Shown here: one piece after another, positions 5,331 to 11,779 of the stretch
Position numbering within the stretch: position 1 is the first letter of the stretch
Layout of the letters: each line of letters starts with the position of its first letter
From: Candidatus Peribacterales bacterium
GTDB taxonomy: Bacteria > Patescibacteriota > Gracilibacteria > Peribacterales > Peribacteraceae
DNA: 13,080 bases
Direction: 5' to 3'
NCBI GenBank assembly: GCA_021731345.1
Contig: JAKFXO010000108.1
Location: forward strand, 1 to 13,080
Notes under the pieces: model-generated
Database searches by the model: none
Seen by the model: the letters and a program-made list of their open reading frames with translations, nothing else
What the model was told of the DNA's origin: nothing
Made by a program: the position numbers and the translations under genes

Positions 5331-6488
5331 ATGTCCTCTTTATTCACATCAGAATCGGTGACCGAGGGTCACCCAGATAAATTGTGCGACCAGATTTCGG
5401 ATGCCGTGCTCGACTACGCACTCAGCAAAGACCCGAAGTCCCACGTTGCATGTGAGTGTCTTGCAACGACCGGTCTCGTCGTCATCGCGGGAGAGATCAG
5501 CACGAACACGTACATTCCGATGGCGCAGGTTGCTCGCAAAGTTATCGAGGAGATCGGATACAACGATGGAATCTTCGGATTTGATCACAAAGCATGCGCC
5601 GTCATGGTGTGTGTCGGTGAGCAGAGTGCGGACATTGACCAAGGTGTGACCGCTGAGAAAACTGCGACGAAAGAACAAGGTGCCGGAGACCAAGGGCTCA
5701 TGTTCGGCTTTGCATGTGATGAAACTCCAGAGCTCATGCCGATGCCGATCAGCATGGCGCACAAACTCACGAGGAAGCTCTCGGAAGTTCGTAAGTCGAA
5801 AGGATTGGATTATCTTCGTCCGGACGGCAAGAGCCAAGTCACGATCGAATACAACGATGACGGAACCCCAAAGCGCGTACAGACGGTCGTCATCTCGACA
5901 CAGCATTCTGACCATGTCTCACACGATCAAATCTGCAAAGACATCAAGAAGCACATCATTGAACCGGTGTGTGGAAGCTACCTCGATAAAGACACGATCT
6001 TCCACATCAACCCAACCGGACGCTTTGTCATCGGTGGCCCCCCAGGCGACTGCGGACTCACGGGTCGCAAAATCATTGTCGATACGTACGGCGGATACAG
6101 CCGTCACGGTGGAGGTGCTTTCTCCGGCAAAGACCCGAGCAAGGTAGACCGCTCTGCTGCCTATGCAGCTCGCTGGGTCGCCAAGCACGTCGTCAAAGCC
6201 GGCCTCGCGAAGAAGTGTGAGGTACAGGTGGCCTACGCCATCGGTGTGGCTGCTCCAGTGTCGCTGCGTGTCGATACATTTGGTACAGGAAAGATTTCCG
6301 ATCGAGCCCTTGAGAAAGCCGTTTCTCAGGTCTTCGATCTGCGTCCGGCAAGCATCATCAAGGATCTTGATCTCCTCAAGCCACAGTACCGAGATGTCGC
6401 TGCCTACGGTCACATGGGTCGTGAAGACCTCAACGTGAAGTGGGAGAAGTGCGATCGATTGGACCAGCTCGTCAATGCTGCGAAGTAA
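5331..6488 (+). CDS. metK: S-adenosylmethionine synthetase (methionine adenosyltransferase)
   Basis: This enzyme makes S-adenosylmethionine from methionine and ATP in the cytoplasm. The protein has 385 residues, the usual MetK length. Signatures: FTSESVTEGHPDK (5-17) with the catalytic His14, GAGDQG (117-122), and the P-loop-like GGGAFSGKDPSKVDRSAAY (260-278) including metal and phosphate ligands. The open frame extends upstream to 5145, but those bases are the riboswitch and terminator. Homology begins only at MSSLFTSESV, so the ATG at 5331 is the start. No Shine-Dalgarno sequence is visible just before it (only a pyrimidine run). Expression is probably controlled by the SAM riboswitch in its leader. 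A strong intrinsic terminator follows 20 bases after the stop. Confidence 0.97.
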   Translation: MSSLFTSESVTEGHPDKLCDQISDAVLDYALSKDPKSHVACECLATTGLVVIAGEISTNTYIPMAQVARKVIEEIGYNDGIFGFDHKACAVMVCVGEQSADIDQGVTAEKTATKEQGAGDQGLMFGFACDETPELMPMPISMAHKLTRKLSEVRKSKGLDYLRPDGKSQVTIEYNDDGTPKRVQTVVISTQHSDHVSHDQICKDIKKHIIEPVCGSYLDKDTIFHINPTGRFVIGGPPGDCGLTGRKIIVDTYGGYSRHGGGAFSGKDPSKVDRSAAYAARWVAKHVVKAGLAKKCEVQVAYAIGVAAPVSLRVDTFGTGKISDRALEKAVSQVFDLRPASIIKDLDLLKPQYRDVAAYGHMGREDLNVKWEKCDRLDQLVNAAK

Positions 6489-6508
6489 GTCGAATTTTGC
6501 TCATACAG

Positions 6509-6537
6509 AAGGGCTCCCCGCGTGGAGCCCTTTTTTT
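6509..6537 (+). terminator. Intrinsic terminator of metK
   Basis: AAGGGCTCC (6509-6517) and GGAGCCCTT (6524-6532) form a perfect stem around CCGCGT, and the T run 6531-6537 follows. It is a textbook rho-independent terminator 20 bases after the metK stop, separating metK from the small downstream gene. Confidence 0.93.
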
Positions 6538-6600
6538 CGATTGAATACTGGAGGAATAGGGATAACGTATCTAGTTGCACCCCTTTCCTACACCCCACCA

Positions 6601-6885
6601 ATGAGTGAAACTGCCAATGAAAAATGGAATGCATTCCAAGAAACAGCGCGCGCGCTCTGTCCCGGGGGCTGCGAATATGGAGCCACAGTCCTTTCACTGA
6701 GTACAGGGCCAGACAGCCAGGCTCTTGCGGAAATTAAAGCATGTCAAAGCGGATGTGCCCTGAGTATACATTGCTCACTTACTCAACCACGCGATGCAGA
6801 TACACCAAAGAAAGTACGAGATTTCGATGCGGCGAAAGCATCAGTCGGCGACCCTTCCGTACTGCTCACATCATACCACCAGTAA
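6601..6885 (+). CDS. Small cysteine-containing hypothetical protein (94 residues)
   Basis: I do not recognise the family. With the ATG at 6601 the product starts MSETANEKWNAF and has 94 residues. The open frame extends further left, but that part overlaps the metK end and terminator, so it is discarded. Five cysteines fall in two C-x3-C pairs, C20-PGG-C24 and C48-QSG-C52, plus C58, which hints at zinc or iron-sulfur binding or at disulfides. There is no signal peptide or membrane segment, so a cytoplasmic location is likely. The N-terminal third and residues 40-50 look helical; the C-terminal part is charged. The region 6538-6600 should contain its promoter, but only a weak TTGAAT (6541-6546) with TAACGT (6563-6568) is seen. 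It ends 6 bases from the stop of the convergent lipoprotein gene. Confidence 0.65.
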   Translation: MSETANEKWNAFQETARALCPGGCEYGATVLSLSTGPDSQALAEIKACQSGCALSIHCSLTQPRDADTPKKVRDFDAAKASVGDPSVLLTSYHQ

Positions 6886-6891
6886 GTTGAT

Positions 6892-7578
6892 TTAGAGTGA
6901 CTGTATTGGAATCGAAATTCTTTGCGTACCTTCAGAACCCGGAGCCACTTGGTACGGACTGAAGAGTAGAATGATCGAACCAGATTCCATTAGGAATGTG
7001 TTGAAGTTTGCCGCCTCTGGTGCGGTGCCAGCCTCAATGAGCACAGCGGTATTTTCATCATATGCACCACGTACTTTTGCGGCTTCCGTCAGCGATGAAC
7101 GTACTTTCTCGGATAACGACTGAATATCTCCACCTGCATCGCTCACAATATCCTCGATCGAGAGAAGGGAATGCTTCTTCACATCATAATTGAATGTGCG
7201 TACGTACGAATTTGGATTCGCTGCTCCTGCAATGGATGATTCGACGTTGAGTGCAAAACTCACAAGATCACTCGTCAGCATTGTGCGTTCGTACGTGACT
7301 TTTAGAATGCTGATTTTGCCATTCAATTTTGCCTGGGGGATCGCCGCAGTAATTCTTCGAAAATCGGACAACGTTTCTTCGGTGAGCTGCTTGATTGCCG
7401 CATTCACATTGGACTGATCGGCCTCAGGAAGGCCGACGACCACCGGATATACACCAGAGATGCGGTACGTTTTGGTACTCTCAGAAAGAGTCGACTCACG
7501 CCAACCAAGTGAAGGATGAACGGATGAACAAGCACTGAGGAAAACGAGAGAAACGATGAGGTAGGTACCACGACGCAT
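6892..7578 (-). CDS. Putative lipoprotein with DUF3298-like (RsiV/PdaC-type) domain
   Basis: The product has 228 residues from the ATG at 7578. An ATG at 7596 would add MVACNS, which spoils the signal peptide and runs to within 3 bases of the upstream stop, so I reject it. Residues 4-16 are hydrophobic and end in the lipobox F-L-S-A-C17, so the mature protein should be lipid-anchored at C17 and exposed outside the membrane. The body contains FNYDVKKHSLLSIEDI (129-144) and FSPYQVAPGSEG (206-217). These resemble the DUF3298 core, where a Y-x-x-x-P/A-x-x-x-G segment is typical; related domains occur in the lysozyme-binding RsiV and in the deacetylase PdaC. Its function is unknown. It starts 21 bases after the amidase-SpoIID gene and is probably co-transcribed with it. 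TAGCAT (7592-7587), 8 bases before the ATG, is a weak -10 candidate. Confidence 0.75.
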   Translation of the reverse strand: MRRGTYLIVSLVFLSACSSVHPSLGWRESTLSESTKTYRISGVYPVVVGLPEADQSNVNAAIKQLTEETLSDFRRITAAIPQAKLNGKISILKVTYERTMLTSDLVSFALNVESSIAGAANPNSYVRTFNYDVKKHSLLSIEDIVSDAGGDIQSLSEKVRSSLTEAAKVRGAYDENTAVLIEAGTAPEAANFNTFLMESGSIILLFSPYQVAPGSEGTQRISIPIQSL

Positions 7579-7599
7579 AGAGTTGCATGCTACCACCGA

Positions 7600-10146
7600 T
7601 TAAAGACGCCCCAGTAACGTGCCCGGATAGTAGTACTGCAGAATCTGCTCACCACTCTTGCCCTCCAGCGCCTGTGCCTTGGCACCACAACCAGACATAC
7701 CCACACCATGACCTCGTAGCGTCATACCAGCGCACCAAGGGTCAGGCTTGGATACGAACACCTCTGCGAATGGAAAATTCTTCCAGCCGGCCTCAGAGGG
7801 GCTCCTTGTACGACCATCATCAGAACTGAAATATGGTGGCTTGATGATCTTGCCGCCGATCATGAGCACTTCACCTTGTGTGCTCGTCGCAGCGCGTAAC
7901 CAATTTGGATTTGCGGCAGTAAAGCCTACGCCTGAGTACACCTGAAAAAGTGCTGGGTCATCCGAGCCGTCGTACGGCATGCCGGGGAATTTACGATTTG
8001 CAGGGTCTGTGTAATACGCTGCATACGTTCGAGCCGCGATGGCGAATGCACGTTGTTTTTCGTACGGCTCAGAATCCGGCTCTTCTGCGAGCCCAGCCAT
8101 ATAGTCCTCGATCGGTAATTCGTTGATGAGAGCGAGCGTTCCGTTGATGATGCGACACTCGATCGTACCGCGATACGATCGTGTCTTTCCTGCAATGCCA
8201 GACACGGTGAGAATACCACTCACTGATGAGGAAAACCTGAGAACAGAGTCAGACATGATTCTCTCGCCTTTTGACCGCACTTCACACTCGCTACCGCGTG
8301 GTAAAAGATCAAACGTTGTACCACCATTCACTGCTACACCATTCACAGAACCTTTATCCGAAAATGCGACAGAAGGAGCAGCGCTTGCGCTCAGGCGAAT
8401 GCGAATCGTCTTCGATGTATTGGATGATGCAGTGGGTACGACTGTCGACCATGAATACGATGACGATGCTGATGACGACGTAGACGATGAAGACACAGGC
8501 GTTGATGACACACGGGATTGCGGACGGACGCGCGCAACCACTGCGGTACTCCGTGGCGAGGACATCGGCACCACGATCATCGCATTATTACCGCTGAACG
8601 GATTTGTGTACTCACCACTACGGGTGCGTCTACCGGATACGGAGAGCGTGAAGTGAATACCACCGATATCCATGGAATACACACCCGCATCCATCGGCGA
8701 CTGTACGATGAGCTGTAAGCTCGCCGTTTCAAATGCCGGAAGATCGGACTGCAAGAGCACTCCCTTCGTAATCGGAATCTGCACCCTGCCATCATCAAGC
8801 CACAGCTTGATGCGCTGATCCGAAAGCTTCACGTCTGCAACTTTTTTACCTTCATATGCACCAGATTGGTCTGCGGTGTACATGAAACTGAGCCTCTGTT
8901 TGCCACCGGGATTGATGGTGACAGCGTTGCGACCGATAAATGAAATACCGGGCGCCTGCTTGAGCGCATCCTCAGAATTCAGAATCACGTTTGGAGCACT
9001 GGAAGACGATGAGGATGACTTTTTTGGAAACACTACAGAAGCGTTAAGATTGCCAGTTTGGACGTTTTTGACGACTTGGCCAAAGGCTTCAGAAAGATAA
9101 TATCCAGGGCACAGTGTGGACAGAAGATCACGATGGCGAACGATGGGGGAATCAAACTTACGGCCGTGGAATTGGACGGACTTTGTGACGTCGATGTTGT
9201 AATCCTTCGCGAGACTGGCGAGTAAGCGTTGCAATGCTTTCGCCTGCGCGTCGCTCGGCTGTTCAATTTCAAAATTCCCCATCATGACGATGCCGAGTGT
9301 TCCTACGTTGTTGCAATACGCATGTCCTCCGACAACATATTTGCCGCCAAGTCTTCCTTCGTACACTTTGCCTTCTTCATCAATGAGAAAGTTGTAGCCC
9401 ACATCACCCCAGCCGTTTGTCACAGCGTGATATTTGTAGAGTGCGCGCACGCGTTCGACCGCCGGTCGCGGATCATCTTTGATGACAAGTGCCGAGTGGT
9501 GCACGGCGAGCAGTTTTACTTCTTTGCTGTACTGCATTGGCCAGAGATACGCGCGACCTTGGGCATCTTGCTTCACGGTGGAGGCGAGTGAAAATTCGCC
9601 AGGAAAGTTCTGCTGCGCAGACTGGCAGTCTTTCACGCGCTGACTCACTGCACTCGTATTACCTCCTGTATCGCCCTTAGCAACGTCGTTTGGCGCATTT
9701 TGGACAACCGGCGCCTTGAAAAGATAGTCCTCCGTTGCGCCCCAGTCACTGCGGGAAATAACGGACGGCATGGCGACGGATGATACGGCTGCAACGCGTG
9801 TCTTCACCGGCTCATGCGACACAGTGATGGGATGAATGACGTCAGCATTCGTAATGCCGCGCACGCGAAGTGCGGTCGTACCACGAGGAAGCATGATGAG
9901 TTCGGACTCGTCGCCGGGACCAACATCACCGTCGCTCTCGTACTCCGTCCATGAAGACCAACCTACGGATGTTTTTGCGCTGTACTCAAATGATGCGCCT
10001 TCCAGTGTTGCGCTAAATGCATCGATCGGCGATGGAAATGCGCGCTCAGCGATACTGTCTTCGGCTGCGAAAACAGGCACCATAGGAACGGATGATGCAA
10101 GGATGGTCGCGATGATCGCCAGTGAAAAAATCGTCCTCGTTTTCAT
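7600..10146 (-). CDS. Exported PGRP/amidase_2 - SpoIID/LytB fusion, putative bifunctional peptidoglycan hydrolase
   Basis: This 848-residue protein starts with a signal peptide (hydrophobic 6-20, cleavage likely after VFAA, about 28). Residues 40-115 form a beta-rich WSSW-containing module like those preceding PGRP domains in actinobacterial amidases. The PGRP/amidase_2 domain (about 128-360) opens with SRSDWGA (131-137). It has predicted zinc ligands H216 (AVHHS), H338 (VRHRD) and C346 (LCPGYY), and Y251 as the likely catalytic Tyr, so amidase activity is expected. A Ser linker (377-383) precedes an unassigned beta domain (about 400-505), then a second Ser-rich linker (547-570). The SpoIID/LytB domain (about 580-848) has LPIEDYMAGLAEEP with E688 at the position of the catalytic Glu of SpoIID, AIAARTYA (702-709), GHGVGMSGCGA (812-822) and a terminal YYYPGT. 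TACAAT lies 9 bases before the ATG. The lipoprotein gene follows 21 bases after the stop. Confidence 0.92.
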   Translation of the reverse strand: MKTRTIFSLAIIATILASSVPMVPVFAAEDSIAERAFPSPIDAFSATLEGASFEYSAKTSVGWSSWTEYESDGDVGPGDESELIMLPRGTTALRVRGITNADVIHPITVSHEPVKTRVAAVSSVAMPSVISRSDWGATEDYLFKAPVVQNAPNDVAKGDTGGNTSAVSQRVKDCQSAQQNFPGEFSLASTVKQDAQGRAYLWPMQYSKEVKLLAVHHSALVIKDDPRPAVERVRALYKYHAVTNGWGDVGYNFLIDEEGKVYEGRLGGKYVVGGHAYCNNVGTLGIVMMGNFEIEQPSDAQAKALQRLLASLAKDYNIDVTKSVQFHGRKFDSPIVRHRDLLSTLCPGYYLSEAFGQVVKNVQTGNLNASVVFPKKSSSSSSSAPNVILNSEDALKQAPGISFIGRNAVTINPGGKQRLSFMYTADQSGAYEGKKVADVKLSDQRIKLWLDDGRVQIPITKGVLLQSDLPAFETASLQLIVQSPMDAGVYSMDIGGIHFTLSVSGRRTRSGEYTNPFSGNNAMIVVPMSSPRSTAVVARVRPQSRVSSTPVSSSSTSSSASSSYSWSTVVPTASSNTSKTIRIRLSASAAPSVAFSDKGSVNGVAVNGGTTFDLLPRGSECEVRSKGERIMSDSVLRFSSSVSGILTVSGIAGKTRSYRGTIECRIINGTLALINELPIEDYMAGLAEEPDSEPYEKQRAFAIAARTYAAYYTDPANRKFPGMPYDGSDDPALFQVYSGVGFTAANPNWLRAATSTQGEVLMIGGKIIKPPYFSSDDGRTRSPSEAGWKNFPFAEVFVSKPDPWCAGMTLRGHGVGMSGCGAKAQALEGKSGEQILQYYYPGTLLGRL

Positions 10147-10155
10147 GAGAACATG

Positions 10156-10184
10156 ATTGTAACCGGAGCAGCCTGAAACTCAGG
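10156..10184 (-). promoter_or_regulatory. -10 box and small palindrome upstream of the amidase-SpoIID gene
   Basis: On the minus strand TACAAT (10161-10156, five of six matches) ends 9 bases before the ATG at 10146, which would give a nearly leaderless transcript. The expected -35 position coincides with a palindrome CCTGA-AAC-TCAGG (10172-10184), which may be an operator or chance. No consensus -35 is present. The 119-base gap 10147-10265 contains no gene; the GT4 gene ends at its right side without a clear intrinsic terminator. Confidence 0.4.
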
Positions 10185-10265
10185 TTGACGGCCGCTTCAG
10201 CGTGCTTGCTGATCGGACTCGAGGACGTTTATTTGGCTTCATTATGCGATGAAACCTTAAGGGTT

Positions 10266-11366
10266 CTATTTGAACGCACGCTCGTACGCATCCACCATCG
10301 CATCCGCAGAAAAACACATACGCGCCGTGAGCTTTCCTTCCTCAGCGAATTTCTTCCGCACTGCAGGATCTAGCAATGTTCGCAGTACTGCTTCCATGCT
10401 TTCTGCGGAACCAGCATGTGCAACGAGTGCGTCTTTCCCGTTTTCTATGTACTCAGCAATGCCGCAGGCATCAGTCATGACAGTCGCCACTCCGTGTGCC
10501 ATGGCTTCAGCAGCAACGAGTCCAAATGGATCATGATCCGACGACGGAAGAACGAAGACGTCGAGTGATTGATAGAACTTCGTGAGGTCAGCCATGTGTG
10601 ACACAAGCTTCACTCTCTCGATGCCGATGCGCTGCGCGTCTTCAAACATGAGTGATCGTAGATAGCCTTCTTCTTTGCCAACACCAACGATCGTGAGATC
10701 AATTTCTGGAAGATCAAGAATGGACCGAAGAAGCACATCGATACCTTTCTCGGGGCTCAAGCGTGCAATGACACCGACACGCATTGAATGGCTTTCTGAA
10801 GCCGTTGTTCTGTGGTGATCCGCAGGCAAAGGAATGCCGTTTTGGATGGCAAGGACACGTCCTGCGTCAAACCCGAGATCGATGTACATGCGGCGGCTTA
10901 ACTCTGATACGCAGATGGTGACGGATTTTTTGGACGCACGCTTCAGTGCTCCGAGCCACGGATTTTTGGTGAGCCAACGGCCGATGCGGTCATGCTCGAT
11001 CCAAAAAACTTTCATACCGTTTTCTGTCGCCCACTCTATCAGAAGAATTTTTTCCGTGAGACTCATCATGACAATGATGTCGGGTTTGTGTGGCAATGCC
11101 TGCACCGCTGCGATCAGTTTTTGTTGCATCGTTTTTTTTCTCCACAGAAAACTCACGGCAAGCCAGAGTGTGACGGGTGGCAAACCAATCCATGCGTGAT
11201 GCGTCTCTGCACCAACTTCCTTGAGCATCGAGGAAAGTGGATGACATGAGCCCAGAAAGCTCACACCGTGACCTCGTTTCATAAGACCGGACGCCAGCCA
11301 CGTCGTCTGAAGTTCAGCTCCGCCTTTGGCGCTTTCGTACGGGAAACGAGTGAAGAGGATACGCAT
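10266..11366 (-). CDS. GT4-family (GT-B fold) glycosyltransferase
   Basis: The 366-residue cytoplasmic retaining glycosyltransferase probably transfers a sugar from a nucleotide donor to an envelope glycan or lipid. The ATG at 11366 is chosen because MRILFTRFPYESAKGGAE is the standard GT4 opening, with GGAE at 15-18. A further in-frame codon at 11414 would add 16 atypical residues overlapping the upstream receiver gene. The C-terminal half has NGI (176-178), VGVIARLSPEKGID (197-210), and DPFGLVAAEAMAHG (279-292) corresponding to the EX7E motif. The first acid is Asp279, with E287 conserved. TACACT (11381-11376) 9 bases upstream of the ATG is a -10 candidate. The receiver gene ends 32 bases upstream, so operon transcription is also possible. 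The sugar and acceptor cannot be told. Confidence 0.9.
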   Translation of the reverse strand: MRILFTRFPYESAKGGAELQTTWLASGLMKRGHGVSFLGSCHPLSSMLKEVGAETHHAWIGLPPVTLWLAVSFLWRKKTMQQKLIAAVQALPHKPDIIVMMSLTEKILLIEWATENGMKVFWIEHDRIGRWLTKNPWLGALKRASKKSVTICVSELSRRMYIDLGFDAGRVLAIQNGIPLPADHHRTTASESHSMRVGVIARLSPEKGIDVLLRSILDLPEIDLTIVGVGKEEGYLRSLMFEDAQRIGIERVKLVSHMADLTKFYQSLDVFVLPSSDHDPFGLVAAEAMAHGVATVMTDACGIAEYIENGKDALVAHAGSAESMEAVLRTLLDPAVRKKFAEEGKLTARMCFSADAMVDAYERAFK

Positions 11367-11375
11367 AACGCTACG

Positions 11376-11381
11376 AGTGTA
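11376..11381 (-). promoter_or_regulatory. Candidate -10 box for the glycosyltransferase gene
   Basis: TACACT (read on the minus strand) is 9 bases before the chosen ATG and sits in CGGTTACACTC (11385-11375). This differs at one base from the CGGTTACAATC at the same distance before the amidase-SpoIID ATG. No -35 is recognisable; the region further upstream is the end of the receiver gene. Confidence 0.35.
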
Positions 11382-11398
11382 ACCGCGTGGCGTCGCAT

Positions 11399-11779
11399 CT
11401 ACGAGCCCATCCAAGTCTCTAGGAGGGCAAGCACCTCGCGCTCTACAAAATCAGCCTGGTGCGTGGTGCAGATAGCGGCTTCGGCGCCGGCTTTCTTGGC
11501 TCGCGCTGTGTTCTCGGCATTATCAGCAGAGCTCACGAGTGCGATCCGACTCTTCGGGCACTTTTCCCTCAAATATGCGATGACTGCAGGGCCATTCTCA
11601 CTCGGTATGTAGTAATCGATAAAAGCTGCGCTGATATCCGGATTAGCATCGATGAGTGTCTTCGCCTCCTCCGTTGTTTCAGCAATCAAAAGATTTCCTT
11701 TCCACGTCGCACGCTGCAACATGTGGCGCAGAAAAAGAATCTTCTCACGTGAGTCATCGGCGATGAGAAAAGTTGTCAT
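11399..11779 (-). CDS. Stand-alone response-regulator receiver domain with atypical active site
   Basis: The 126-residue protein is a single CheY-like receiver with no output domain. It keeps the acidic pair D8-D9, the phospho-acceptor D55 in FIDYYIP with the Pro two to four residues on, and a small hydroxyl residue in LVSSAD (S83 or S84). The nearly invariant Lys of the beta5 loop (usually in T-K-P) is replaced: aligning GAEAAICTTH with GADDYITKPF puts T105 at that site, and the cis-Pro is missing too. Phosphorylation may still occur, but conformational coupling is expected to differ, so it may be a pseudo-receiver or protein-interaction adaptor. Its ATG overlaps the serS stop (ATGA, 11779-11776), so translation is coupled to serS. 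No histidine kinase is in the window. Confidence 0.82.
   Translation of the reverse strand: MTTFLIADDSREKILFLRHMLQRATWKGNLLIAETTEEAKTLIDANPDISAAFIDYYIPSENGPAVIAYLREKCPKSRIALVSSADNAENTARAKKAGAEAAICTTHQADFVEREVLALLETWMGS

Noticed and set aside
5349..5915. A 188-codon open frame on the minus strand
   Set aside because: It is antisense to the strongly conserved metK and shows no recognisable domain.
6886..6891. Shared terminator between the convergent 94-residue gene and the lipoprotein gene
   Set aside because: Only six bases separate the two stop codons and no hairpin spans them.
8123..8656. A 177-codon open frame on the plus strand
   Set aside because: It lies wholly inside the amidase-SpoIID gene on the opposite strand; the acidic run in it is only the mirror of Ser codons in the linker.
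10252..10265. AAACC/GGGTT near-palindrome after the glycosyltransferase stop as a terminator
   Set aside because: The stem is only about four pairs and no T run follows on the minus strand.
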